Assembly: GCA_021770065.1 (NCBI GenBank)
Contig: JAETRR010000032.1
Span: 1 to 64,000 of the forward strand
Direction: 5' to 3'
Source: Lachnoclostridium sp.
GTDB lineage: Bacteria > Bacillota > Clostridia > Lachnospirales > Lachnospiraceae
Length of the DNA stretch: 64,000 bases
The notes beneath the pieces are model-generated. The model had not been told where the DNA came from. It made no database searches and worked only from the letters and a program-made list of their open reading frames with translations. Numbering within the stretch: the first letter of the stretch is position 1; the number at the start of each line of letters is the position of its first letter. A program made the translations under genes and the position numbers. Positions 33,744 to 43,413 of the stretch are shown piece after piece.

Positions 33744-35423
33744 TTACAACCAATTCAATGCTTTATCTTTAATTTTTGCATACCATTCGTTCTCATCCTT
33801 CGCCGCTTTTGCTTGTTCCAACGAATATTCAAAAATGCCTTTTACCCGATCCGAATCGGGCACATAGCCAGCCCTATATGATTGTTCAACCATACTAATA
33901 AATACATCTAATTCCATGGGCACTATAATGGATTGGCCGCCATAAAATGCTATATTCACAGTGTGTAACGCATAGAAATATGCAATACAGGACTCATTAA
34001 TTTTTGGAGCAATGAACAGGCAGTACGCATCCTTTCCCGTTTCCTTCTTCAATTTGGCAAGATGCCTTGAAATAGGCTCGCCTTCCATCTCATACTGCCT
34101 TTGTCCGGACTGCATGGTAACTTCCACTGCTAATTCAAAATCACCATAATCACAAATAATATCTGCCGTATTACCTTGAGCAGTTGACATAGGCTGTCCT
34201 TTATCATCCAATTTTAAATTTGCTTTAATATTACCGCCATCAAGCATCGTCATAGCACGCCATGTATTCCATTCTAACATTAAGGGTGCATCATATAATG
34301 AATCCGACTTGATATCCCTAAATATTTCCATTACATCATTATATTCTCTGTATTCCTTTAAATCTCTCACCTGTTGTTCAAGAATTTCGATCTTTTTACT
34401 TTGGATAGCCTCATCTATCTTATCTTTTAACTGCTCTGTTGTATTTTCGGTCAAGTCTTCTAACGAACCAAAAAGCTCAGAAGCCTGTCTAAGCAGGCAC
34501 ATTCTATCGTCTGAATACAATACCGGCAATGATGCATCAAATAAATACTCTTTATATTTTTCTTCATTATCTACATATATGGGTTTTCTATCCACATTAT
34601 TTAAAAAAAATTCAACCTCTTTTTTCTTTTCAGGCATTATGGAAAGCGAATGTCCCCTCTGGGATATTTCAACCATACCAGTCGCACGCAAATACCGAAA
34701 ACAAGCATCTGTATAATCTCTCAAGTTTCTCGATTTTGTTTTTACAAATTTATCCAAAGACTTCTCTTTTGATTCTCTTGTTTTTATATTACCTTCTTCT
34801 ATATCATTCCGATATATCTTTTCTACTTCCCCACGTAAGTACTCCCCTCTAAATACCTTATAACTTGCTTTTGTATATACCTTCATCCTTCTAAACTGCC
34901 TAATTCCAGCGGCAATTTCCTCAAATTTTGAATAATGTGTCAATTGCATACCAAATATCATCAGTTCGTCAAAGCTTACAGTTCCCAATTCATAAATCAA
35001 TCTAAATATTTCCAAATAAGGTTTTACTCCAAATATTCCTTCAAATTGTCTGGGTTCTTTATGGTAGGGAGACGGTAACTGAAATTTCAAAAGCTGTCTC
35101 AACAATATTTCTTCTGTCCTTTTCCCACTAATAAGCTGTCTGCCCGGCTGTGCCAGACTTATTACGGGTTTTAAATCAACAAATCCTAAAGCTTTTGGCG
35201 CACGATTAATGCGATCTCGCGCACTAAATGCCATTTCTTTTGCAGAACCTTCTCCTTGAAAATCCTTCCCTTCTGCTAATCTTTTTATGAATTCTACCTG
35301 GGTATCTGCATTCCATACCCTGCCCGCGCAATACTTTTCAAGAATTTCTATCTCCGGAATCATCTTTAATGGCGTCCTGGGTGATGTTGTAAAAAATAAA
35401 GTTTTACTTTTTAAATAAGCCAT
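33744..35423 (-). CDS. AlwI-family type II restriction endonuclease
   Basis: The 559-residue protein starts MAYLKSKTLFFTTSPRTPLKM and resembles the AlwI endonuclease family, whose namesake cuts beside GGATC. A probable nuclease core is DYGDFELAVEVTMQSG (a D...ExV pattern) near residues 430-445. The ATG at 35421-35423 follows GGAG by six bases, 13 bases after the methylase stop. The gene is markedly AT-rich compared with its neighbours, consistent with horizontal transfer. Cutting specificity is inferred from the family only. Confidence 0.8.
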   Translation of the reverse strand: MAYLKSKTLFFTTSPRTPLKMIPEIEILEKYCAGRVWNADTQVEFIKRLAEGKDFQGEGSAKEMAFSARDRINRAPKALGFVDLKPVISLAQPGRQLISGKRTEEILLRQLLKFQLPSPYHKEPRQFEGIFGVKPYLEIFRLIYELGTVSFDELMIFGMQLTHYSKFEEIAAGIRQFRRMKVYTKASYKVFRGEYLRGEVEKIYRNDIEEGNIKTRESKEKSLDKFVKTKSRNLRDYTDACFRYLRATGMVEISQRGHSLSIMPEKKKEVEFFLNNVDRKPIYVDNEEKYKEYLFDASLPVLYSDDRMCLLRQASELFGSLEDLTENTTEQLKDKIDEAIQSKKIEILEQQVRDLKEYREYNDVMEIFRDIKSDSLYDAPLMLEWNTWRAMTMLDGGNIKANLKLDDKGQPMSTAQGNTADIICDYGDFELAVEVTMQSGQRQYEMEGEPISRHLAKLKKETGKDAYCLFIAPKINESCIAYFYALHTVNIAFYGGQSIIVPMELDVFISMVEQSYRAGYVPDSDRVKGIFEYSLEQAKAAKDENEWYAKIKDKALNWL

Positions 35424-35436
35424 ATTGCGCTCCAAT

Positions 35437-36288
35437 CTAATAATTTGTCACTATAATATGTTTTGCATCTGCTTTAAATCGATTCCTTATGTTAACAGCA
35501 TAAGATTTATCATATTCTTCAACAATATATCTGCCATACAATTCTTCTGTTAACGGTGTTTTGCCGATAACCAATAATGCTTTGCAAGAAAGATTTCTAA
35601 AATCATTCGCTAATCTTCTGTGTTCCTCTTCTCCAAATCCTTCTTTATAGCTTTCATTTCCATAATCACTAAACACACAATCATATGGCGGATCTAAAAA
35701 AATAAAGTCATCTGCATCTGCCATATCAAATATTCTTGAATAATCATAATTATAAATCTCTGTTCTCTGCAAAAGCTTAAAATGTTCATCTGTTATAAGT
35801 TTCGTATTAAAATTCTTATACCTGCCAAAAGGAACATTGTATTCTCCATTTGCATTATATCTTATCATCCCTGAATATGCTGTTTTATTAATAAAAAAGT
35901 ATACAACTGAATCCAAATACTCTGTTTCAACTCTGTGATTAAAAGCATCTCTCATAAAATAATATAGGGCTTCATTTTTATTTTCTACACGCTCTTCTGG
36001 TTTTTTTGCTTTTAATTCTTCATATTCTTTCTGATTTTTCTCATATTCTTTCTGCAATTTATCTAATTGCATTCTTGCCTCTGGATATTTCTTCTGCATT
36101 TCTTTATAAAAACCATATAATTTACAATTTATATCATTTATTATTGCTTTTTCCGGTTGAAGATAAAAGTACAATGCACCTCCGCCAAAAAAAGGCTCTA
36201 TATATTTCGAATATTCTTTTGGCATATGATTTGTAAAGTGTACCAGCTCTTTCGATTTTCCACCTCTGTATTTAATCATTGGATTCAT
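35437..36288 (-). CDS. Dam-type (D12 class) DNA adenine methyltransferase
   Basis: This 283-residue enzyme transfers a methyl group from S-adenosylmethionine to adenine-N6. It has MIKYRGGKSKE at the N-terminus, the cofactor loop EPFFGGGALYF and the catalytic FLDPPYDC. These define the Dam/D12 group, which typically recognises GATC-containing sites. That agrees with protection against a GGATC-cutting partner. The ATG at 36286-36288 follows AGGAGG, and a TTG six codons upstream is less likely. It is AT-rich like the endonuclease gene. Confidence 0.9.
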   Translation of the reverse strand: MNPMIKYRGGKSKELVHFTNHMPKEYSKYIEPFFGGGALYFYLQPEKAIINDINCKLYGFYKEMQKKYPEARMQLDKLQKEYEKNQKEYEELKAKKPEERVENKNEALYYFMRDAFNHRVETEYLDSVVYFFINKTAYSGMIRYNANGEYNVPFGRYKNFNTKLITDEHFKLLQRTEIYNYDYSRIFDMADADDFIFLDPPYDCVFSDYGNESYKEGFGEEEHRRLANDFRNLSCKALLVIGKTPLTEELYGRYIVEEYDKSYAVNIRNRFKADAKHIIVTNY

Positions 36289-36379
36289 TAAGCTTTCCTC
36301 CTTCAAGCCTATAAGCCATAATCAACTATATTGTACTATAATACCACCATTATTTCTATGCAAAATATAAATTTTAGAA

Positions 36380-36410
36380 AAACAAAAAGATACTGCTCAA
36401 CAGTCTTTTT
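36380..36410. terminator. Bidirectional terminator after rnfB
   Basis: AAAAAGATACTG and CAGTCTTTTT form a stem with a short loop (36384-36410), with A/T tracts on both sides. It closes the rnf operon on the minus strand and marks the right edge of the AT-rich island. Confidence 0.75.
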
Positions 36411-36456
36411 AACCATTAAGCAGCAGCTCTTTCCTAATTATATTCTTTCCCTCAGC

Positions 36457-37245
36457 TTACAACCGCACAATCGCCTTTGCCGGACACTTCTCTGCGCATT
36501 TCCCGCAGCCCGTACATTTCTCATAATCAATATGGGCCAGATTGCCCTCTACCGAAACAGCTTCTGCCTCACACTGCTTTGTACAAAGCTTACAGCCAAT
36601 ACACCCTGCTGCACAGACTTTCTTTACCTCCGGCCCCCTTGCATGACTGGAACAGGCAACAGCAGTCCCGGCGTCACTGCGGATCAGCTCGATTAGATTC
36701 TTGGGACACACTGCCGCACAGCGGCCGCAGCCCGTACATTTCTCCGGATCCACCACAGCCGCGCCGTCCTTCATGTGGATGGCGTCAAAGGCACAGGCCT
36801 CCACGCAGGATCCAAAACCAAGGCAGCCATAATCACACTGCCAGACAGAAAGCCCGGACAGGACTGCAGAGCGGCAGTCATGGATTCCTACATAATTGCA
36901 CTTAACGGAAGTTTTGTCACACGTTCCTGCGCAGCGTACAAAAGCCCGTCTCTTAACGGTCTCGGCACCGTCCACTCCCATAATCGCGCTGATCTTCTCA
37001 ATCGCCTTTTCGTCACAGACAGGACAGACATTCACTCCGGCCTCACCCTTTACAATGGCGGCTGCGGCGGCATCACAGCCGGCCCGGCCGCAGCCGCCGC
37101 AGTTATTTCCCGGCAGGCATTCCCGGACAAGGGCTTCCCTCTCATCAATCTCCACGTAAAACTTTTTTCCGGCAGCCACAAGAGCAGCGCCAATCAAAAG
37201 TCCAATCACTCCCACAATGAGAGTAGCTATTACAATTCCCTGCAT
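36457..37245 (-). CDS. rnfB: Rnf complex subunit B (ferredoxin-like)
   Basis: This 262-residue iron-sulfur protein has an N-terminal membrane helix, a four-Cys motif region (CLPGNNCGGCGRAGCDAAA) and two pairs of C-terminal ferredoxin motifs (CTGCGRCAAVCPKN, CIGCKLCTKQC, CTGCGKCAEKCP). It passes electrons from reduced ferredoxin into the Rnf complex. The ATG at 37243-37245 follows a GGGGG-type ribosome binding site. It is the last gene of the operon. Confidence 0.94.
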   Translation of the reverse strand: MQGIVIATLIVGVIGLLIGAALVAAGKKFYVEIDEREALVRECLPGNNCGGCGRAGCDAAAAAIVKGEAGVNVCPVCDEKAIEKISAIMGVDGAETVKRRAFVRCAGTCDKTSVKCNYVGIHDCRSAVLSGLSVWQCDYGCLGFGSCVEACAFDAIHMKDGAAVVDPEKCTGCGRCAAVCPKNLIELIRSDAGTAVACSSHARGPEVKKVCAAGCIGCKLCTKQCEAEAVSVEGNLAHIDYEKCTGCGKCAEKCPAKAIVRL

Positions 37246-37262
37246 TTCTTTCCCCCTATCTT

Positions 37263-37838
37263 TTATGACAATCCTCCAAACCCCATAAAAGCAATGGCCA
37301 TCAGCACAGCACACAGCAGTACAATCGGCGCTCCGCGCAGGGGAGCCGGAATTGCGTCTTCGTCAATCCGCTCCCGGATACCGGCCAGCAGAACTATGGC
37401 TACCGTATATCCCACCGCCGTTCCAAAGCCCGCCAGAACGCTCTCCAGCAGGTTGTAGCCGTTCTGCACATTGGTCAGTGCCACGCCCAGAACCGCACAG
37501 TTGGTTGTAATCAGCGGCAGATAAATGCCAAGAGCCTGGTAAACAGCCCGTGAGGTCTTCTTCAAAAACATCTCCACCAGCTGCACAAGCGCCGCAATCA
37601 CCAGAATAAATACAATGGTCTTAAGATAAGTAAGATTCAGGGGCGCCAGGACAAAATCATACAAAAGACTGGCCACCGCGGAGGAAATAGTAATTACAAA
37701 TATTACCGCTCCTCCAAGGCTCGCTGAAGTCTTAATCTGCCTGGACACTCCCAGAAAAGAGCAGATACCCAGGAATTGGTTCAGCACCACATTATTAATG
37801 AGCGCCGTTGAAATAACAATCATAATCAGCGAAGTCAT
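37263..37838 (-). CDS. rnfA: Rnf complex subunit A
   Basis: This 191-residue membrane protein has six helices. It starts MTSLIMIVISTALINNVVLNQFLGICSFLGVSR and contains the conserved LPLITTNCAVLG loop, whose Cys helps hold the intramembrane 2Fe-2S cluster. With RnfE it forms the electron path inside the membrane. Length is normal. Confidence 0.95.
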   Translation of the reverse strand: MTSLIMIVISTALINNVVLNQFLGICSFLGVSRQIKTSASLGGAVIFVITISSAVASLLYDFVLAPLNLTYLKTIVFILVIAALVQLVEMFLKKTSRAVYQALGIYLPLITTNCAVLGVALTNVQNGYNLLESVLAGFGTAVGYTVAIVLLAGIRERIDEDAIPAPLRGAPIVLLCAVLMAIAFMGFGGLS

Positions 37839-37841
37839 CTT

Positions 37842-38516
37842 CTAGTTCTCTCCTTCCTCTGTGTCACAGGACTTTGCGCATGCGGCACAGCAGCCGTCAC
37901 AACCCTCCGTCACCTTGTTTGCCCTGGTACTGATATGTGCCGCATTCATAATCATAATAATAATCATCAGCACCAGAAATGCTCCCGGCGCTTTGATAAA
38001 AATAGCAATCGGAGCATAAGACTCCGGCATCACTTCAATGCCGAATGCCGTTCCTGCCCCCAGAAGCTCCCGGACAAGGCCGATCACCGTCAGGGCAATC
38101 GTAAATCCCAGTCCCATTCCCACACCGTCCATGGCAGAAAGCATGGGAGGATTCTTAGAGGCAAACGCCTCTGCCCTTCCCAGAATGATACAGTTCACCA
38201 CAATCAGAGGAATATAGATTCCAAGAGCGCTGTAGAGCGCCGGAACATAAGCCTCTGTCAAAAGCTCCACCACCGTAACAAGGGAAGCCACAATCACAAT
38301 ATAGGCCGGAAGGCGGACCTCATCGGGAATCACCTTCCGCAGAAGGGAAATCACCAGATTGGACACCACCAGTACTGCCAGGGTGGATACCCCCATGCCG
38401 AATCCATTGACAGCAGAGGTCGTTACCGCCAGGGTGGGACACATGCCGAGCATCAGCACCAGGGCCGGATTTTCCTTCAAAATACCATTATATATACGCT
38501 CCATACATGGTTTCAT
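37842..38516 (-). CDS. rnfE: Rnf complex subunit E
   Basis: This 224-residue membrane protein has six helices. It contains NPALVLMLGMCPTLAVTTSAVNG and IPLIVVNCIILGRAEAFASKN, the paired Cys loops of the RnfA/RnfE fold. The C-terminus has a Cys-rich tail (CDGCCAACAKSCD), which is longer than in many RnfE proteins. It follows rnfDG closely. Confidence 0.94.
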   Translation of the reverse strand: MKPCMERIYNGILKENPALVLMLGMCPTLAVTTSAVNGFGMGVSTLAVLVVSNLVISLLRKVIPDEVRLPAYIVIVASLVTVVELLTEAYVPALYSALGIYIPLIVVNCIILGRAEAFASKNPPMLSAMDGVGMGLGFTIALTVIGLVRELLGAGTAFGIEVMPESYAPIAIFIKAPGAFLVLMIIIMIMNAAHISTRANKVTEGCDGCCAACAKSCDTEEGEN

Positions 38517-38527
38517 TTCTTTCCCCC

Positions 38528-40066
38528 CTATTTGATATATGTTCTATAGAAATCCAGGGCCGCATTGACTGCATTGACCACTGCTCCCGAGGAAGTGGAG
38601 GCTCCGGACACTGTATCAATCTCATCGTCCGCCGCCGAGTCTCCTGCCTTGTTCAAGGTAAACCGCTCCACGCTTACCCCCGCAAACTGTCCCTTAAATG
38701 CATCCTCATCACAGAGCATTCCCATGCCTGCCGTCTCGTTAATTTCCGTAAAAGCAATGCCGTTTACCGTTCCGTCTGCCAGAATTCCCACTGACAACGT
38801 TATATTTCCATCAAAGCCGTCACCGCTTGTGACGCTGATCACATAGCCTGTGACAGCGCCGCTTCCATCCACGCCCGTAACCGCCTCATTGATATAGACT
38901 TTGCCAAAGTCCGTACCATAAATCTGGCCCTCCAGGGCTTCGATAGCTTCGTTTACCTTCTCGTCATACGAAAACTCTGCCGCACCGGGACATACCTCCC
39001 GGTAGGAAACTGCCTTTGCCTCTGCCTTCTGCACTGCGATCTGATCCTCTGTCATCACATACACACTGCTTAAAGCTGCCCCCGCGATCAGCGTAATTAC
39101 ACAGAGTATCACCGCAGATTTTGGAATTCCCTTCTTTCCCTCCCTGGGCCTGCGAAGTCCGTAGGGCACGGGAACGGAAATCTCGTCAATAAGGGGAACC
39201 GTCATATTGGCAATGATAATAGCATAGCTTGCCGAATCCGGCGCACTGCCGTACACCCGGAAAATTCCGCTCAAAATACCAATCAGTCCGCCGAAAATAA
39301 GCTGTCCTTTGGGCGTCACCGGACTGGTCACCGGGTCTGTTGCCATAAAAAGCGCACCCATCATAATACCGCCGGACACCAGATGCAGCACAATAAACTC
39401 CGGATCCAGTCCGCGGCCGCCGAACAGTGCCAGGAACGCCGAAAAGGACACCAGTACTGCCAGGGGAATCTCATAGGTAATCGCCCGGACTGCCAGAAGA
39501 TAGATTCCTCCGATGCACAAAGCCAGAATGGAGCTTCCGATTACACCGTTTCCAAAGCCTAAGAAGACATCCAGCACATTCACTGTCTGCCCGGAAGCCA
39601 GCGCTTCCAGAGGGGTCGCCGAGCTCATCCCGTCCAGAGAAAAATCGGCCACCACGCCGCTGAAAGAAATCAGCAGAAAACACCTTCCTGCCAGGGCCGG
39701 ATTCATAAAATTATGCCCGATACCGCCGAAGAAGCATTTTACAAATAATATGGCAAAGAGGCTTCCCAGAAAAGGCACGTAAAGAGGTTCATAGGCCGGA
39801 AGGCAGAGCGCCAGTAAAAGCCCTGTGACAACTGCGCTTCCGTCTTTCACTGTGGCAGGCTTTCCGGTGATGCGGTCAAATACATATTCTGTAAGAACTG
39901 CAGACAAGACAGAAGTCAGAATCACCAGAAAGGCCCCTGTTCCATATCGGTAAATGCCAAACACGGCAGCCGGCATCAGGGACAGAATCACCTGATACAT
40001 AACTTTGCCTGTGGTCAGCCTGTTTCTTACATGCGGACTGGAAGAAACATTATATAATTCATTCAT
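38528..40066 (-). CDS. Fused Rnf subunits D and G
   Basis: The single 512-residue frame combines RnfD (about residues 1-315) and RnfG (about 320-512). RnfD has about nine helices and the flavin attachment region SSATPLEALA. RnfG has one membrane anchor (SAVILCVITLIAGAALSSVYV) and an FMN-binding domain ending in DTVSGASTSSGAVVNAV, whose Thr is the covalent FMN site. In most bacteria the two are separate genes. No stop or frameshift is seen at the junction (GLRRPREGKKGIP). The fusion fixes two flavin carriers in one chain. Confidence 0.9.
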   Translation of the reverse strand: MNELYNVSSSPHVRNRLTTGKVMYQVILSLMPAAVFGIYRYGTGAFLVILTSVLSAVLTEYVFDRITGKPATVKDGSAVVTGLLLALCLPAYEPLYVPFLGSLFAILFVKCFFGGIGHNFMNPALAGRCFLLISFSGVVADFSLDGMSSATPLEALASGQTVNVLDVFLGFGNGVIGSSILALCIGGIYLLAVRAITYEIPLAVLVSFSAFLALFGGRGLDPEFIVLHLVSGGIMMGALFMATDPVTSPVTPKGQLIFGGLIGILSGIFRVYGSAPDSASYAIIIANMTVPLIDEISVPVPYGLRRPREGKKGIPKSAVILCVITLIAGAALSSVYVMTEDQIAVQKAEAKAVSYREVCPGAAEFSYDEKVNEAIEALEGQIYGTDFGKVYINEAVTGVDGSGAVTGYVISVTSGDGFDGNITLSVGILADGTVNGIAFTEINETAGMGMLCDEDAFKGQFAGVSVERFTLNKAGDSAADDEIDTVSGASTSSGAVVNAVNAALDFYRTYIK

Positions 40067-40079
40067 TATAAAAGCCCCC

Positions 40080-41435
40080 CTATTTTCTCTTCGCTGCCAT
40101 AATCTCGGCCTTCGCCTGCTTAAAGAGCTGCATCAGAGGCCGCTTTGCCGGACAGATATAGGTGCAGGAGCCGCAGGCAATACACTCTAAACCGTACAGC
40201 TTCTTCTCATAGCGCTCATAGTTTTTCTTTTCTGCGGCAGCGGCCATCATCTGCGGCGTCAGCCCCAGAGGACAGACCTGATTGCAGCGGCCGCAGCGCA
40301 GGCAGGCAGTCTGAACTTTTTCCGCCTCTGCCACCGGATCCGTACAAAGAACCGTCAGCGCATTGTTATTTTTGCAGACAGGAACATCCAGAGAGGCAAG
40401 CGCTATGCCCATCATGGGGCCTCCGCAGAGCATCTTCCGGGCTTTTACGCCCTCCCGGATGCCTCCGGCCTCATTAAGAACCTCCTCAAAGCTGGTTCCA
40501 ATCCGCACCATCAGATTGCATGGGCTTTTAACTGCATCCCCCGACACCGTAAAGCCGCGCTCCATTACCGGCTCCGATCTGCACACGGCCCGGTAAACGG
40601 CATGGACCGTGGCCACATTGTCCACCACACAGCCGGCATCTGCCGGAAGCATGCCAAGCTTCAGGTGCTTTCCTGCCACTACGCTGATGACAGACCGCTC
40701 ACCGCCCTGGGGGTATTTTGTATGTACTGCCCGGACACAGACTTTTTCCTGTCCGGCACAGGCCTGCTCCATGGCTTTTATGGCTTCCGGCTTATTTTCC
40801 TCAATGAGAATCACACCTTTTGCATTGGGAAACAGCCGGAGCATAATCTTAAGCCCTTCCACAATTTCACCGGCTCTGGTCCGCATGAGCTGATCGTCAC
40901 AGGTGATATACGGCTCACACTCCGCTCCGTTGGCTATGACATATTCAATCTCCTGCGGATTTTTCGGTGCCAGCTTCACATGTGTAGGGAAGCCCGCTCC
41001 GCCCAGGCCGATGATGCCCGCCGCTTTAATCTTATCAAGAATCTCGCTGCCTGTGAGAACCGACGCATCCGTTTCCCTTCCGACGCCCTCGGCCAGAGTG
41101 TAATTCCCGTCATTTTCCACTACGATGCAGGGTACGGACGGGCCCGCCACGGTCTTGCGGTTTTCCACCGCTTTTACCCTGCCCGAGCAGGAGCTGACGA
41201 TGTTGGCAGATACGAAGCCGTCCGCCTCCGCAAGAAGCTGTCCCGCAAGAACCGTATCTCCTTTCTGCACCACGGGCCTGGCCGGCTTTCCGATATGCTG
41301 GTTCAGAGGAAAGACCAGATCTCCTTTTGGGAGATAGGTGCGGTAAGGCTCATTCCTGGCAAATTCTTTTCCGTCCGCCGGGTGCACGCCGCCTTGAAAT
41401 GTTTTTCTTAACATAAGCACTGTCTTCACTTTCAT
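40080..41435 (-). CDS. rnfC: Rnf complex subunit C
   Basis: This 451-residue protein has the NADH-binding/FMN fold of complex I 51-kDa subunits (GLGGAGFPTHVKLAPK, ANGAECEPYITCD) and two 4Fe-4S motifs (CLRCGRCNQVCPLG, CIACGSCTYICPAKRP). It is the NAD-reducing end of Rnf and the first gene of the operon. The start is uncertain, because neither the ATG at 41433-41435 nor the one seven codons later has a clear ribosome binding site. An ACACTTAAATGTGT palindrome lies just upstream. Confidence 0.93.
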   Translation of the reverse strand: MKVKTVLMLRKTFQGGVHPADGKEFARNEPYRTYLPKGDLVFPLNQHIGKPARPVVQKGDTVLAGQLLAEADGFVSANIVSSCSGRVKAVENRKTVAGPSVPCIVVENDGNYTLAEGVGRETDASVLTGSEILDKIKAAGIIGLGGAGFPTHVKLAPKNPQEIEYVIANGAECEPYITCDDQLMRTRAGEIVEGLKIMLRLFPNAKGVILIEENKPEAIKAMEQACAGQEKVCVRAVHTKYPQGGERSVISVVAGKHLKLGMLPADAGCVVDNVATVHAVYRAVCRSEPVMERGFTVSGDAVKSPCNLMVRIGTSFEEVLNEAGGIREGVKARKMLCGGPMMGIALASLDVPVCKNNNALTVLCTDPVAEAEKVQTACLRCGRCNQVCPLGLTPQMMAAAAEKKNYERYEKKLYGLECIACGSCTYICPAKRPLMQLFKQAKAEIMAAKRK

Positions 41436-41526
41436 TTTATTTATTTAACACTTTAACACATTTAAGTGTAAAAATCCACTGCTGAATTTCTGCCCCATAC
41501 CGCTCACTGAACCAGGCGGTTACTGT

Positions 41527-42900
41527 TCACGGAGTGAACAGTATCTCCATGCGCACTGCATCCGCCACCGTCCGCACACCGCAGAGCCGCACGCCTTCCA
41601 CCTCTTTAATCTGCTCCCGGCACACCTGCGGCAGAATAATCGTCGTAAAGCCCAGCTTCTTCGCCTCCTGCACACGCTGTCCGGCCTGGCTGACCGCCCG
41701 GACCTCACCGCTTAAGCCCACCTCCCCGAAAGCAAGCACCTTCTCGTCAATGGCTCTGTCCTTATAGCTGGAAATCACCGCAAGTACCACCCCGAGATCG
41801 ACAGCCGGCTCACTGATCCGGATTCCTCCGGCAATATTCACATACACATCGCTGTTGGAAAGGCGCAGATTCAGCCGCTTTTCCAGCACTGCCAGCAGAA
41901 GATTCACACGGTTATAGTCCATGCCTGCCGCTGTCCGTCTCGGCACCGCAAGGGTGCTGCGGCAGACCAGCGCCTGGATCTCCAGAAGGATGGGCCGGGT
42001 TCCCTCCATGGAACAGGCCACCACAGAACCGGAAGCTTCCTTTGGCCGGCCGTTCAGCATGTATTCCGAGGGATTTTCCACCTCCGTAAGTCCGGACTCG
42101 CGCATCTCAAACACGCCGATCTCGTTGGTAGATCCGAAACGGTTCTTTACCGCTCTGAGAATCCGATAGGAGGCATGACGGTCTCCCTCAAAATAAAGCA
42201 CCGTATCCACCATATGTTCTAAAACCCTTGGTCCGGCCACGGTGCCCTCTTTCGTCACGTGTCCCACAATAAACACCGTAACTCCAAGGCCTTTTGCAAG
42301 CTGCATCAGCACAGTGGTAGCCTCCCGAACCTGGGACACACTGCCGGGAGCCGAGCTTATTTCCTCATGGTACATAGTCTGAATGGAATCAATAATCACC
42401 ACTTCCGGCTTCTGCTCCCGGATGGTTTCCCGGATCAGCTCCAGATTGGTCTCGCAGAGCAGCCGCAGACAGTCGGAAAAGCTGCCGATCCGGGCCGCCC
42501 GAAGCTTAATCTGCTTTAAAGATTCCTCCCCGGAAATATAGAGCACCTGTCTGCCGTCCCCGGAAAGCTTCTGGCAGACCTGGAGCAGCAGCGTAGACTT
42601 GCCGATACCGGGATCTCCGCCCACCAGAACAAGAGAGCCGGGCACTATGCCGCCTCCCAGAACACGGTTCAGTTCTTCCATATGAGTGCTCATCCGTTCC
42701 TCTTCTGCCGTATCAATAGAAGAAAGGCAGACCGGACCTGCGGCTGCCCTTTCCTTTTGTATCCTCCGGACACTTGTTTTTTCAATTGTTTCCTCCACAA
42801 AGGTATTCCACTGTCTGCACCCCGGACACTGGCCCATCCATTTGGCCGATTCATGGCCGCAGTTCTGACAGAAAAATACTGTGGTTTTTCCTTTTGCCAT
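41527..42900 (-). CDS. radA: DNA repair protein RadA
   Basis: This 457-residue RecA-like ATPase processes recombination intermediates. It has an N-terminal zinc finger (CQNCGHESAKWMGQCPGC), Walker A GGDPGIGKST, the RadA-specific KNRFG motif (VKNRFGSTNE) and a C-terminal Lon-protease-like domain (GGIRISEPAVDLGVVLAVISSYKDRAI). Length is normal. It lies 12 bases after a small conserved gene. Confidence 0.95.
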   Translation of the reverse strand: MAKGKTTVFFCQNCGHESAKWMGQCPGCRQWNTFVEETIEKTSVRRIQKERAAAGPVCLSSIDTAEEERMSTHMEELNRVLGGGIVPGSLVLVGGDPGIGKSTLLLQVCQKLSGDGRQVLYISGEESLKQIKLRAARIGSFSDCLRLLCETNLELIRETIREQKPEVVIIDSIQTMYHEEISSAPGSVSQVREATTVLMQLAKGLGVTVFIVGHVTKEGTVAGPRVLEHMVDTVLYFEGDRHASYRILRAVKNRFGSTNEIGVFEMRESGLTEVENPSEYMLNGRPKEASGSVVACSMEGTRPILLEIQALVCRSTLAVPRRTAAGMDYNRVNLLLAVLEKRLNLRLSNSDVYVNIAGGIRISEPAVDLGVVLAVISSYKDRAIDEKVLAFGEVGLSGEVRAVSQAGQRVQEAKKLGFTTIILPQVCREQIKEVEGVRLCGVRTVADAVRMEILFTP

Positions 42901-42912
42901 TCTTTTGCCGCC

Positions 42913-43326
42913 CTATGCTTTTACAGCCTTCACGCTCACGTTCTCTTTTCCGCCAAGCTCCACGCTCAGCACCAGCTTTCCGCCCCTGCCTGTCTTGATC
43001 CTGCCGGACTCATGGCCGTCCACCTCTGTTAAGTACTCTGTATCTTCTTCCATTCCCAGGGTAATCTGGGCATCCTCCGGTCCGCTTACCTCAAATTCCA
43101 CGCCGTCGGCTGAAACCCGGAAGTTCTGAACTGCTGTGCCCGGTACTGACTCATAGACAAACAGATCGTTGCGCTCCAGCTTGGTGATCTCCTTAAAGGT
43201 CTTTACTTTATACAGGTCGCCCTGGTGATTAAAGTCGCCAAGCTTCGTCTTGGATGCCAGCTCATAATCTCCAAAGCTGATGCTTCCGTCTGCTTCCACA
43301 CGTATCAGTTCTTTTACTGCTGCCAT
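42913..43326 (-). CDS. Conserved small protein of unknown function beside radA
   Basis: The 137-residue soluble protein is predicted mostly beta-strand. It contains FGDYELASKTKLGDFNHQGDLYKVKTF and DAQITLGMEEDTEYLTEVDG, a layout like a fibronectin-type module, and has no signal peptide. Similar proteins are common next to radA or clpC in Lachnospiraceae. I cannot name a function. It is probably co-transcribed with radA. Confidence 0.75.
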   Translation of the reverse strand: MAAVKELIRVEADGSISFGDYELASKTKLGDFNHQGDLYKVKTFKEITKLERNDLFVYESVPGTAVQNFRVSADGVEFEVSGPEDAQITLGMEEDTEYLTEVDGHESGRIKTGRGGKLVLSVELGGKENVSVKAVKA

Positions 43327-43413
43327 TTCTTTTGTCCTCCCAATCGGAATTCGTTATTAACTGGTTATCGTTACTTTGATTATAAACGATTCCCTGTTCC
43401 ATTTCCAGTTTTT

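Noticed and set aside
40080..41500. Rex redox-repressor site before rnfC
   Set aside because: ACACTTAAATGTGT is palindromic but does not match the TTGTTAA-type Rex consensus well enough to call.
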